Part shown: positions 18,301-26,680 of the stretch, one piece after another
Numbering within the stretch: the first letter of the stretch is position 1
Layout of the letters: every line of letters starts with the position of its first letter
Assembly (NCBI RefSeq): GCF_019145375.1
Contig: NZ_JAHSTX010000001.1
Span: 3,738,501 to 3,802,500, forward strand
Source of the DNA: Pseudomonas triticicola
GTDB taxonomy: Bacteria > Pseudomonadota > Gammaproteobacteria > Pseudomonadales > Pseudomonadaceae
Length of the DNA stretch: 64,000 nucleotides
Reading direction: 5' to 3'
Made by a program: the position numbers and the translations under genes
Notes under the pieces: model-generated
Databases searched by the model: none
What the model was told of the DNA's origin: nothing
The model's input: the letters and a program-made list of their open reading frames with translations, nothing else

Positions 18301-19205
18301 GCTGAAGTCTCCAAGAACAATTCATTGACCAACCCTTCAGTCATACGCCGGGCAGAACCCAGCAGAGGCACTTGGAGTGGTAACTCGTCAGGCACCTGCG
18401 AAATTGCATAGGACATTGGCGAACGATCAGGACACGACCAATCACCCAGATAAGCAAGCGTCTCTTCGCTTACATTCCACGGTACGCCAGGCGAAGGCCT
18501 CGCCAGCCAGCGATTTCGGGTAGCGATGCGCTCCCCTTGCCCCACCTGAGCGTCTCGACTCAGCTGTATGATCGCCCGGTTGGCTAGGTCCTCCAGCAGT
18601 TGCTGACGCTCAGTACCAGAAATGGTTAGGCAATGATCGCCGAATGCCCCCCAGCGCAACTCTTCCAGCACCGCATAACAGCGGCCAGTAAGACTAAGAC
18701 CAGCGAACCGACCCGCGCCCCACTTGCCCATAACACTCTCGAGGTGTAACTGGGCACGTTGCGTACAATCGATTCTCGCAACATTTAGCTCTAAAGCACT
18801 GCATCGATCGCCAAGGTGCTGCGAAAGTCGCTCCAACGCATAGCGGGTATCGGCTGAATAGTTAGCGACCGTAGCTAAATCCTGCTTCATTCCACTCACC
18901 CGCATCTGCACTTGATAGATCGCGCGGTTACTCTTGGCCAACGATTGAGTCAAGTCGACCAGCCACTCCAGTGCCCCTTCGACGCCATCGGTGAGGCTTG
19001 CATTGATTTCCGCCTGGTTCTGGGCTGTTTTGCCAGTAAACCCATCGTAAAGGCGGTCGAACATCCCGGTCCGAGTCGACATATGCCTCTGGCGCTCGCG
19101 CACCACATCGATACCGTTGGCGAAGTCCACCACGAATTTTTCCGGCAGGCAGGTAAACAGACGGCTCATTTCGCCAATCAACTCATCGTTTTGCGCTTCG
19201 CTCAT
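18297..19205 (-). CDS. RdcB/YjcZ-like protein (partner of CrfC/RdcA-type dynamin)
   Basis: The 302-residue protein is predicted to be helical and soluble. Its order of short motifs (a DGFTGKTAQNQAEINASL-like segment near residue 55, a WGAGRFAGL-like segment near 160, and LRWGAFGDHCL near 195) resembles E. coli YjcZ, now called RdcB, which is encoded beside yjdA (crfC/rdcA). RdcA and RdcB have been reported to activate the diguanylate cyclase DgcE in E. coli. The resemblance is from memory and moderate, but the dynamin neighbour supports it. Both ends overlap neighbouring genes by four bases. The exact function here is unknown. Confidence 0.68.
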   Translation of the reverse strand: MSEAQNDELIGEMSRLFTCLPEKFVVDFANGIDVVRERQRHMSTRTGMFDRLYDGFTGKTAQNQAEINASLTDGVEGALEWLVDLTQSLAKSNRAIYQVQMRVSGMKQDLATVANYSADTRYALERLSQHLGDRCSALELNVARIDCTQRAQLHLESVMGKWGAGRFAGLSLTGRCYAVLEELRWGAFGDHCLTISGTERQQLLEDLANRAIIQLSRDAQVGQGERIATRNRWLARPSPGVPWNVSEETLAYLGDWSCPDRSPMSYAISQVPDELPLQVPLLGSARRMTEGLVNELFLETSA

Positions 19206-21622
19206 GCTGGCACCCCAGCCGGGCTCACATCTCGCAGCAGCTCCTCGCTGTCGCGCTTGATGGGCATGACCTCGCGTTTGTAACTAGAAAGCAAACCAGC
19301 CAATGCAATTTGCTCGTCCTGGCTGCGTTCCTGATCGCGAATACTCTGTTGCAAGTCGCTTCGAATGCTTTCGATGCTGCCTTTTAGTTGCTCGAAGAAG
19401 GTGTGAAGCCCTTCATTGAGCGGCTGAGCGATGGTGTCCGCAGCGGAGGCTTCCAGGTCTTTGAACAGCTGTTCGATCGATGCGTCGATGGCTTTGCGGA
19501 CCTTGTTGATATCGACTGCGTAATAGCCCTGCTTGACCGTGTACTCTTCCCAGCCCCAGTCAGAGGTACCGAACCAGCTACAAATGGTGCCCCATGCACC
19601 TTTGCTGCGGCGAGAGCGCGTGACGTTACGGTGCTTGCTATCCACCGAATCACGCAGAATCTCGCCAGCGGTGTACTTGAGAGTCAGCGGGGTCGTGTCC
19701 GGGATTTTCACATCGATGGCAAAACCGCTGCGATTGAGCCGCTCATTCAGGCCTGCGATAAGTTTGTTGGCTTCGGCTTCGATATCAACTGCGAAAGTGA
19801 TGCGGAAATCCTTGAGGATTTCACCCATACGCCTTACCAGTTCGACTTCACCATCGCTAATGATGCTGTGCACCCCATCTTCGATTTTTTTCAGCAGCGC
19901 TTCTGCCTCAGACTGCTTATCGAAATTGATTACTGGGCTTTCTTCGTCGAATTCAAAATCGAAACCGTTGCGCGCGCGACGAGCCTGTTCGCCACCCAAC
20001 CAAGTGCTAAAGGCTCCCTTGAGGAGCCCTGCCATGGTCGGTGCGAGCTGCTCTTGCATTCTGGCGACGGCTTGTTGCTGCTCTTGCCGCTTTCCCGCTT
20101 TGAATCCTTCGCCGACCTCATGCTTGATAGCCTCCGCCAATTCGGTGAAGGTCATGCTCATCTCGCACTTGATTTCCGCCAGCGCGTTCTGCGAAGACTC
20201 CTCGCTGTCCTGTTCCAGGCGATCAATCATTGCAATGTCATGGCGCAGCGACCCAATCTGCTCCTGAAGTTCTTCGGCGCTCTTGGCCAGCGCGGTATCA
20301 CGCACTTCCAGGAAGCGTGCAAGGCGGGTCGCCGTGTCAACCAGTTTCGACGCAGCAGAGGACAACGCCATGACGGCTGCCTGCCGGTGGGCCTTGAAGA
20401 TCACTTTCTCCAGCGGCTCGGCGAAATTTGATTTTTTCCAAAGGTGACTGGCACCGCGCTGGACAAGTTCGGTGTCTTGCAAGGCGTCTTCCCATTCCAT
20501 GCCCAGCACCAACTGGCCGAAGTCTTCGACCCAGGCATTTTGGCCTCTCTTGGCCTCAGGAAGCTTGCCGTGGTTGGCAATTTCCTGTTGAGCACGGCTG
20601 GCCAAATATCCCCAGCGCGAAGAGACTGGATAGACATCTGCTGCATCGAGCCTGCGATTCATCAACGACTCGGCCACGAAGGTACGTGTTTGGTCAGCAC
20701 TGTCGCCGTTGCGGTCCCTTTGGTCGAACTTGTTCACCAATGCAAACAGTCGCCCTTCGGCAATATCGGCAATCTCATCCAGCTCCTTTCGCACCTGCTC
20801 ATCGGCGTCAGACTTGAGCTGTGTGAAGTCCATGACAGCCAGCACAGCCGAAGCCTTCTTCAACTGTTCCTTGAGCATTTTGCGAAGATGCTGCTGGCCC
20901 GCCTCATTGGGGCCGGGTGTATCAAGCAATGCCAATTTACCCTGACCCGCCGCCTGGCCGAGATGAGAAAATTCGATGCGGATGACAGGGTAATCGTCGA
21001 TACTGGAGTAGCTGCCAAAGGGGAAGTCCACCCCCAGAAACGCCGCAAGCCGTACCAAATCGTTCAGGCTTTTGAGGAACCAGAAGATATTTTCCGACCC
21101 CTCATATAGCGCTTTGAAACTTCCCCGCTGATCAATCAGCTTCAGCAGGTCAAGCATGTCATCGGTACGCTCCAGATTCTGCAGCGCCGCGTCACCTCGG
21201 TCAGATGAGATTACTTTGCCAAGCTGCACAATGAGGTCGTTGATCGGCTTGCAGTTTTTCAGCTCCAACACTGGCTCGACTTGGCCAGGGGTGTGCTCGA
21301 TCAAAGTCGGCAACGCAGTCATTGGCCGGTTGCGGTTAGGCAGCACTTCATGTCCAACGATGGCATTGATTGTGGTCGATTTACCGGCCTTCATGGTGCC
21401 GACCACGGCCAGGACCATCTTCAATTCGCCGACTTTGACCAGCTCGCCTTCGAGGTAACCAATCTCTTGAATGACATTCGCTTTGCTGAAGGTCTGATGC
21501 TCATCACCCTGATCATCAGACAGCACACCTTCGCCTTCCTGCACGTGATGCAGCAAGCCTAGCTCCAAGCTTAGAAGCCTACGAGCTTCATCACGTAGCA
21601 GATCTATCGATTGTTCCTGCAT
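19202..21622 (-). CDS. crfC: CrfC/RdcA-like dynamin-family GTPase
   Basis: About 806 residues. GTPase motifs: P-loop GTMKAGKST at 75-83, switch region with RPMTALPT at 99-106, DTPGPNE near 232, NKFD near 299. The N-terminal half closely resembles E. coli CrfC (YjdA), including the NRNRPMTALPT block. The remainder is a long helical stalk region. CrfC is a dynamin-like protein linked to sister replisome clamps and to c-di-GMP control; bacterial dynamins can also remodel membranes and some protect against phage. ATG 21622 was preferred to TTG 21625 because AAGGAG lies six bases upstream. It heads the coupled trio with the RdcB-like and patatin genes. About 240 bases upstream, to the small gene at 21866, show no other gene. 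Confidence 0.85.
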   Translation of the reverse strand: MQEQSIDLLRDEARRLLSLELGLLHHVQEGEGVLSDDQGDEHQTFSKANVIQEIGYLEGELVKVGELKMVLAVVGTMKAGKSTTINAIVGHEVLPNRNRPMTALPTLIEHTPGQVEPVLELKNCKPINDLIVQLGKVISSDRGDAALQNLERTDDMLDLLKLIDQRGSFKALYEGSENIFWFLKSLNDLVRLAAFLGVDFPFGSYSSIDDYPVIRIEFSHLGQAAGQGKLALLDTPGPNEAGQQHLRKMLKEQLKKASAVLAVMDFTQLKSDADEQVRKELDEIADIAEGRLFALVNKFDQRDRNGDSADQTRTFVAESLMNRRLDAADVYPVSSRWGYLASRAQQEIANHGKLPEAKRGQNAWVEDFGQLVLGMEWEDALQDTELVQRGASHLWKKSNFAEPLEKVIFKAHRQAAVMALSSAASKLVDTATRLARFLEVRDTALAKSAEELQEQIGSLRHDIAMIDRLEQDSEESSQNALAEIKCEMSMTFTELAEAIKHEVGEGFKAGKRQEQQQAVARMQEQLAPTMAGLLKGAFSTWLGGEQARRARNGFDFEFDEESPVINFDKQSEAEALLKKIEDGVHSIISDGEVELVRRMGEILKDFRITFAVDIEAEANKLIAGLNERLNRSGFAIDVKIPDTTPLTLKYTAGEILRDSVDSKHRNVTRSRRSKGAWGTICSWFGTSDWGWEEYTVKQGYYAVDINKVRKAIDASIEQLFKDLEASAADTIAQPLNEGLHTFFEQLKGSIESIRSDLQQSIRDQERSQDEQIALAGLLSSYKREVMPIKRDSEELLRDVSPAGVPA

Positions 21623-21865
21623 CAAAAACTCCTTGCGCGAGGCACCATTGGCCTCTAGTCATCCGTAAAACGCCTACCGCAGACAAGCGGCCTATCTTCG
21701 TCACGCCGATAATATCAAAATGACAGCAACCTACTGTGAACTCAAATCACGATTGCCAGTGGGCAAACAAAGAGCGGCATAACCCTGACCACGCCACCCC
21801 AGACATGGCGACAGCCCGCTATGCAAACGCCCTGAACGGCACGCTACTCAATCCATTGCCGCTGA

Positions 21866-22123
21866 TCACTCCGCAACCGGCACCAACGCCTCCAGCAACT
21901 CACACTTGCGCCGCAACTGCACCACATGCTCTCGCTCCGCCCGCAACGCTGACCGCAGCTCACTATTCTCCATCTCCCAAATCTGCAACCAGCGCAGATC
22001 CCTCTGGCAGTGCTCCACCGTCTTCCCAAGCTCGCCGAGCTTTAACCCCTGCTGAATCAGCACCAGCAGGATGATCCCCATCGCCACCAATGCACCCGTC
22101 GCAACCACTTCCGGCATAGCCAT
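21866..22123 (-). CDS. Small membrane-anchored coiled-coil protein
   Basis: An 85-residue frame, not assigned to a family. Residues 5-24 form one hydrophobic helix (VVATGALVAMGIILLVLIQ), followed by a charged helical region with heptad-like Leu, Glu and Arg spacing to the end. ATG 22123 was chosen because AAAGGA lies seven bases upstream; the ATG at 22129 is too close to it. It starts some 50 bases from the putative WYL operator and is oriented with the dynamin operon, 243 bases upstream of crfC. It could tether the dynamin or patatin to the membrane, but that is a guess. It might also be a chance frame. Confidence 0.55.
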   Translation of the reverse strand: MAMPEVVATGALVAMGIILLVLIQQGLKLGELGKTVEHCQRDLRWLQIWEMENSELRSALRAEREHVVQLRRKCELLEALVPVAE

Positions 22124-22173
22124 ACTCATATCCTTTGCTGCCTTCGAAGTATTCCAAAGACAAGCGAAAGATA

Positions 22174-22212
22174 TGTAATGTTAAACTACACGTCTAGAAT
22201 GTAGACTTATAC
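22174..22212. promoter_or_regulatory. Putative operator of the WYL regulator: repeated TGTA/TACA half-sites
   Basis: Four half-sites alternate in the divergent intergenic region: TGTA 22174-22177, TACA 22187-22190, TGTA 22200-22203 and TACA 22209-22212. The first pair is an inverted repeat with 9-base spacing, and GTCTA-N5-TAGAC (22193-22207) forms a further small palindrome. BrxR/CapW-type regulators bind palindromes in their own promoters, so this site could control both the WYL gene and the leftward genes. Confidence 0.5.
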
Positions 22213-22242
22213 AGGTAAAGTAATCGCGCACATGGAGAGGGT

Positions 22243-23118
22243 ATGAAACGCAAGCAATCCATCGAGCGGGTACGCTGGGACCTGGCACTTCGCTATCGCT
22301 TGATCGAGACCGTTGCCTGGTGGGAAGGCCGGCTGACCACGGGCCACCTGATGCAGAGCTTTGGCATCAGCCGCCAGCAGGCGTCTAAGGACATCAATAC
22401 GTACATCACCGAACATGCGCCCAAAAACTTGACATATGACAAGCAGCTCAAGGGCTATGTGCCGAGCAAGCATTTCAAGCCGCTGTTCATCGACAACAGC
22501 GCCAGCGCCTACCTGCACCTGCTCTACCAGAACAATGAGCGCGCCCCGCACATCGACGGGCTGGCTCTGGCGTATGCGCACACCCGGGTACTGGAAGTGC
22601 CTGACCGCCCCATTCGGCCAGAGGTACTGCGCCCTTTGCTCAAGGCCTGCCGTGAAGGCCTGCGCCTGGAAACCGAATACGTGTCCTTCAACACCCCCAA
22701 TGTCGAGGTGCGCCTGATCGCCCCCCACACACTGGTCTACACCGGTATGCGCTGGCACGTGCGAGCCTATTGCGAAAAGAACGGCCAATACCGCGACTTC
22801 GTCCTTAGCCGCCTGCGTGGGCAGCCAGACTTGCTCGACGTTTCACCGAACACGCGCGAGCAGGATAAAGACTGGAATGTCGAGGTGCCGGTCATCTTCG
22901 CGCCTGATGGGCGGTTGAACGAGGCGCAGAAGGCAATCATCGAAACCGACTACGGCATGACGCAGGGGCAATTGGTGGTGCCAAGCCGCAGGGCATTGGT
23001 GAAGTATGTGTTGCAGCGGTACCAGATTGACCACCGCAACATGGCGATACTTCCCGAGGCCCAGCAACTGGTGGTGAACAACCTCCAGGAACTGCAGCCG
23101 TGGTTGATGAAATACTGA
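22243..23118 (+). CDS. WYL-domain transcriptional regulator (BrxR/CapW-like)
   Basis: The 291-residue protein has an N-terminal winged helix-turn-helix (about residues 10-75, with TTGHLMQSFGISRQQASKDI), a WYL domain (about 120-205) and a C-terminal WCX-like part (about 215-290). In the WYL core the name-giving motif reads WHV (RWHVRAYCE), as I recall for the BrxR/CapW branch. These regulators repress defence operons (BREX, CBASS and others) until a ligand or nucleic acid relieves them. ATG 22243 follows GGAGAGGGT. It is divergent from the small coiled-coil gene and the dynamin operon. Directly after its TGA, in the same frame, begins the remnant peptide of repeat copy B. Confidence 0.86.
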   Translation: MKRKQSIERVRWDLALRYRLIETVAWWEGRLTTGHLMQSFGISRQQASKDINTYITEHAPKNLTYDKQLKGYVPSKHFKPLFIDNSASAYLHLLYQNNERAPHIDGLALAYAHTRVLEVPDRPIRPEVLRPLLKACREGLRLETEYVSFNTPNVEVRLIAPHTLVYTGMRWHVRAYCEKNGQYRDFVLSRLRGQPDLLDVSPNTREQDKDWNVEVPVIFAPDGRLNEAQKAIIETDYGMTQGQLVVPSRRALVKYVLQRYQIDHRNMAILPEAQQLVVNNLQELQPWLMKY

Positions 23119-23130
23119 CGCTTGGATCTT

Positions 23131-23432
23131 AGCAGCGTCAACCGAGATCAACTGCGTGACTGCGCCAACCTGCTCGGCAAGCTAGTTCCGGTCATCATTC
23201 TGCTGATGCTGGATAACCCGGACACATTGTGGGGTGATGCGTGTTATCTCGTAGTCGTTTAGCTCAGTGACCGCGCTTGGACCAAGGGTCGCCCTACAGC
23301 GGGCGACCGAGCTGGTCATCGGCAGGCCAGGAACACTTCTCGCAGTATTCCAATCGGTATTCCAGCTTAAAATACAAACCGGAATTCACCCAATTAATCA
23401 ACATGTTACTGACCTAATTCAGATTACCCCGG
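23131..23432 (+). repeat. Direct repeat copy B (about 300 bp), holding the same gene 3'-end remnant
   Basis: Counterpart of 16751-17042, 6.4 kb away in the same orientation. It reads as a peptide tail ending LWGDACYLVV before a TAG, beginning four codons after the WYL gene stop and in its frame. The two copies bracket the patatin, RdcB-like, CrfC-like, small membrane and WYL genes. They could be leftovers of a duplicated insertion target or the scars of cassette insertion. Confidence 0.8.
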
Positions 23433-23451
23433 CCCACCACTTCATCATCTA

Positions 23452-23477
23452 AAGACGTCCCCGGACGTCTTTTTTTG
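23452..23477 (+). terminator. Rho-independent terminator after repeat copy B
   Basis: AAAGACGTCC (23452-23461) and GGACGTCTTT (23464-23473) form a perfect 10-bp stem with a 2-base loop, followed by a T-run. It closes the transcription unit of the WYL gene and repeat B, and marks the right border of the accessory island. Confidence 0.85.
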
Positions 23478-23678
23478 TGCCTGAAATCCAGTAAATACGG
23501 GGGTTTCAGGGCTATTGGGCTTCACAGCGCTTCAGGCAGATCCATTTTGAAATGTATTCCAAGGCCTAATCCAAGCCCCCCTGACTGATAGATTTCGGAG
23601 TACATATTGACCGGCGGCGACGGCCTTCAGTTACGAGTCCGAACCAACCGTTCGAGGCCCATCGACCCTCAACGACAG

Positions 23679-23859
23679 AGCCCGCCCAATGCGGGCTTCG
23701 TCGCATCTGGTGATTGGTATATTTCCTTCAACAAACACGTCGAGCCCACCGCCCTGCACGATGAATTTTTCTTCACCGCACTCCGTCCCGCGAACCGATA
23801 AAATCCCCCCGCTCATTCAAGAAACTACGGTTCGCCCGCGCTCCTAGCGGGCTTTTTTT
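23679..23859 (+). promoter_or_regulatory. Two-hairpin region with a 52-codon reading frame, attenuator-like
   Basis: First hairpin AGCCCGC/GCGGGCT (23679-23697); second hairpin GCCCGC/GCGGGC (23834-23852) followed by seven T, a good terminator. A short frame runs from ATG 23689, inside the first hairpin, to TAG 23845-23847, inside the second. Its product is rich in Ser, Pro and Thr and has no clear ribosome-binding site. The arrangement is that of a leader with a terminator, 80 bases before the acetyltransferase gene. It may instead be an unrelated small RNA ending in a terminator. Nothing else is seen between 23478 and 23678. Confidence 0.4.
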
Positions 23860-23938
23860 CGCCTCGGCTTCTCCATATCTTGCCGCTCCCCACCATATGC
23901 GCGACTCTGCCAGCAGATCCCTCGCCAAGGAGCGCTCG

Positions 23939-24526
23939 ATGCCGCTGTTATCCCTGCCCTGCCCGCGCCTGACAATGGCGATCCTCTCCCCCGACCAAGC
24001 CGAGCTCGAAAGCGCTTTTTACCAGCGCAACCTCCGCCACCTGGCGCCGTGGTCGCCCATCCGCACCACCGATTACTTCTCCACCGCCAACATCCGCCGT
24101 CGTCTCGAGATCCAGGCCAGCGCCTTCGAGGCCGAGTTGGTGATGCATTTCGCGCTGCTGTCGCCGGACGGTCAGCAGATGATCGGTGCGTGCAATTTCA
24201 GCGGGATTATTCGTGGGGCGTTTCAGGCGTGTTATTTGGGTTATCACATTGATGAGGCGCATCAGGGGCAGGGTTTGATGCAGGAGGGGCTGGAGGCGGG
24301 GATTGGTTATATGTTCGATGTGCAGAATCTGCATCGGATCATGGCCAATTACATTCCCGGCAATGAGCGCAGTGCGCGTTTGCTTGAGCGCTTGGGTTTT
24401 GAGCGCGAGGGCTATGCGAAGGCGTATCTGAACATTGCCGGGCGTTGGCAGGATCATGTGCTGACGGCGCTGGTCAATCCGGGGTTCGAGGCGCCGGATC
24501 AGCGCTGGTCGCGGCGCCTGGGTTGA
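23939..24526 (+). CDS. GNAT-family N-acetyltransferase (RimJ/RimL-like)
   Basis: A 195-residue single-domain GNAT protein. The acetyl-CoA binding segment is HQGQGLMQEGL near residue 107, followed by NERSARLLERLGFEREG near 146, the typical end of the fold in RimJ/RimL enzymes that acetylate protein N-termini or small amines. ATG 23939 has AAGGAG seven bases upstream and is preferred to an earlier start at 23897 that lacks a site. It stands alone, downstream of a strong terminator. The substrate cannot be told from sequence. Confidence 0.85.
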   Translation: MPLLSLPCPRLTMAILSPDQAELESAFYQRNLRHLAPWSPIRTTDYFSTANIRRRLEIQASAFEAELVMHFALLSPDGQQMIGACNFSGIIRGAFQACYLGYHIDEAHQGQGLMQEGLEAGIGYMFDVQNLHRIMANYIPGNERSARLLERLGFEREGYAKAYLNIAGRWQDHVLTALVNPGFEAPDQRWSRRLG

Positions 24527-24556
24527 GTTGCGCTAAATCTGTCAGACAAAAATCCT

Positions 24557-24583
24557 TTCAGCTCTCGGGTTTGCGGCCGATAC
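24557..24583 (+). promoter_or_regulatory. Candidate FliA (sigma-28) promoter of the chemoreceptor gene
   Basis: GCCGATAC at 24576-24583 matches the sigma-28 -10 consensus GCCGATAA at seven of eight positions, with TTCA 15 bases upstream as a weak -35. It lies 90 bases before the chemoreceptor ATG. Chemotaxis receptor genes in Pseudomonas are commonly FliA-dependent. Confidence 0.5.
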
Positions 24584-24673
24584 AGACCTGCTAACACCCC
24601 TGCTGGCTCAAAAGAACAACAATCTTCCAGCTTAACTGACGACCAAGAAACCCAACGTTTCTGGAGGATTTGC

Positions 24674-26593
24674 ATGAATAGCTGGTTCGGTAACATCAGC
24701 GTGAACATGAAACTCGGCTTGGGCTTCGGCCTGGTGCTGGCCCTGACCTGCGTTCTGGCGCTGACCGGCTGGACCAGTCTCGGCGGCCTGATCGACCGCA
24801 GCAACTGGATGAGCGACATCACCCAGCTCAACGCCGGCCTGACCAAATTGCGCGTGGTGCGCCTGCAATACATGCTGACCAACGGCGACGAAACCGCCGC
24901 GCAGAATGTGCAGACAACCCTGGAAAGTTTCGCCGCTCAGCAGCAGGCGTTGATCAGCAAATTCAAGAGTCCAGAGAACGTCAAACTGCTCAAGCAGCAG
25001 GCCGCGACCATCGCTGAATACCAGACCTCGCTGAACAAAATGCGCAACGCCTATCGCACCGGCAACAGCGCGCGCGACACCATGAGCGCCAACGCCCAGA
25101 CCGCTTACAACCTGATCGAATCGATCAGCCAGCGCGTGCAGCAGATGGAGTTGAGCGATCAGCGTTTCGAGCAGTTCCAGGCTGTCACTGCGGCCAAGGA
25201 AGCGTTCATCCTCGCGCGCTATGAAGTGCGTGGTTACACCGCAACCAGCAATGCCGAAACCGAGCAGAAAGCCGTCGGCCAGATCGACGCGGCCATCGCC
25301 AGCCTCAAACCGCTGAATGCGCAATTTGCCGCGACTCAGCAGGATGCCCTGCGCCAATTGGAAACCGCGCTGAGCAGCTATCGCAGCGCGTTGATGGCGT
25401 ACAAGAACGCCAACACCGAGGCCGTGCAGGCGCGTAAGGAAATGACCGATCAGGGCACCACCATCGTCGCCCTGAGCGAGCAGCTCTACCAGATTCAACT
25501 TGACCGTCGTGACGCTGAAAGCGCCCAGGCGCGCACCTTCCAGTTGATCAGCACGTTGCTGGCGCTGCTGGTTGGCGTGATTGCTGCGGTGATCATCACC
25601 CGTCAGATCACTCGTCCGTTGCAGGAAACCCTGGCCGTGGTCGAGCGCATCGCCAGCGGCGACCTGACTCAGAACGTCACCGTCACCCGCCGCGACGAAC
25701 TCGGCGTGTTGCAGCAAGGCATCGCGCGCATGGGCGTGACCCTGCGTGATTTGATCAGTGGCATCCGCGACGGCGTCACGCAGATTGCCAGCGCCGCCGA
25801 AGAGTTGTCGGCTGTAACCGAACAGACCAGCGCCGGTGTGAATAGCCAGAAAGTCGAGACCGATCAGGTCGCCACGGCCATGCACGAAATGACTGCCACC
25901 GTGCAGGAAGTTGCGCGCAATGCTGAGGAAGCGTCGCAAGCTGCCGCCGCGGCGGATGGCGAAGCCCGTGAAGGCGACAAGGTGGTGAATGAGGCCATCG
26001 CGCAGATCGAGCGTCTGGCCAGCGAAGTGGTGCGTTCGACCGAAGCGATGAGCGTGCTGCAACAGGAAAGCGACAAGATCGGCAGCGTCATGGACGTGAT
26101 CAAGGCTGTCGCCGAACAGACCAACCTGCTCGCGCTCAACGCCGCGATCGAAGCCGCGCGTGCCGGTGAAGCCGGGCGTGGGTTTGCCGTGGTCGCCGAT
26201 GAGGTGCGTGGTCTGGCTCAGCGCACGCAGAAATCCACCGAGGAAATCGAAGGTCTGGTCGCCGGTCTGCAGAACGGCACCCAGCAGGTTTCGGCAGTGA
26301 TGAACAACAGCCGCGCCCTGACCGACAGCAGCGTCGCCCTGACGCGCAAGGCCGGCGCCTCGCTGGAAAACATCACCCGCACAGTGTCGAACATCCAGTC
26401 GATGAACCAGCAGATCGCCGCCGCTGCCGAACAGCAAAGCGCCGTGGCTGAAGAGATCAGCCGCAGCATCATCAACGTCCGAGACGTGTCCGAGCAGACC
26501 GCAGCGGCGAGTGATGAGACGGCAGCGTCGAGTGTTGAGCTTGCGCGGTTGGGTGGTCAGTTGCAGCAGATGGTCAGCCACTTCCGCGTATGA
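24674..26593 (+). CDS. Methyl-accepting chemotaxis protein, probably HBM-type (McpS-like)
   Basis: A 639-residue inner-membrane chemoreceptor. TM1 spans about residues 11-33, a mostly helical periplasmic domain of about 250 residues follows, TM2 is near 288-310, HAMP to about 365, then the cytoplasmic signalling domain with the conserved hairpin tip ([18 protein letters not shown]). The periplasmic region size fits a helical bimodular (HBM) ligand domain as in P. putida McpS, which senses TCA-cycle acids; the total length also fits. GGAGGA stands seven bases before the ATG. The ligand is inferred from family only. It ends without a CheB/CheR-binding pentapeptide that I can recognise. Confidence 0.88.
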   Translation: MNSWFGNISVNMKLGLGFGLVLALTCVLALTGWTSLGGLIDRSNWMSDITQLNAGLTKLRVVRLQYMLTNGDETAAQNVQTTLESFAAQQQALISKFKSPENVKLLKQQAATIAEYQTSLNKMRNAYRTGNSARDTMSANAQTAYNLIESISQRVQQMELSDQRFEQFQAVTAAKEAFILARYEVRGYTATSNAETEQKAVGQIDAAIASLKPLNAQFAATQQDALRQLETALSSYRSALMAYKNANTEAVQARKEMTDQGTTIVALSEQLYQIQLDRRDAESAQARTFQLISTLLALLVGVIAAVIITRQITRPLQETLAVVERIASGDLTQNVTVTRRDELGVLQQGIARMGVTLRDLISGIRDGVTQIASAAEELSAVTEQTSAGVNSQKVETDQVATAMHEMTATVQEVARNAEEASQAAAAADGEAREGDKVVNEAIAQIERLASEVVRSTEAMSVLQQESDKIGSVMDVIKAVAEQTNLLALNAAIEAARAGEAGRGFAVVADEVRGLAQRTQKSTEEIEGLVAGLQNGTQQVSAVMNNSRALTDSSVALTRKAGASLENITRTVSNIQSMNQQIAAAAEQQSAVAEEISRSIINVRDVSEQTAAASDETAASSVELARLGGQLQQMVSHFRV

Positions 26594-26680
26594 CGTTGGT
26601 TTTGCGCTGAGGCAAACCGAATCGCGGGCAAGCCCACAGGTTTTCGTGGTTGAGCACTGTTGATGTGTTCACCTCGATAA

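Noticed and set aside
23231..23290. tRNA-like text near repeat B (TTAGCTCAGTGACCGCGC)
   Set aside because: No matching acceptor stem, anticodon arm or T-loop could be folded around it.
24632..26581. 649-residue open frame on the minus strand
   Set aside because: It is the antisense shadow of the chemoreceptor gene; GC-rich third positions keep it open.
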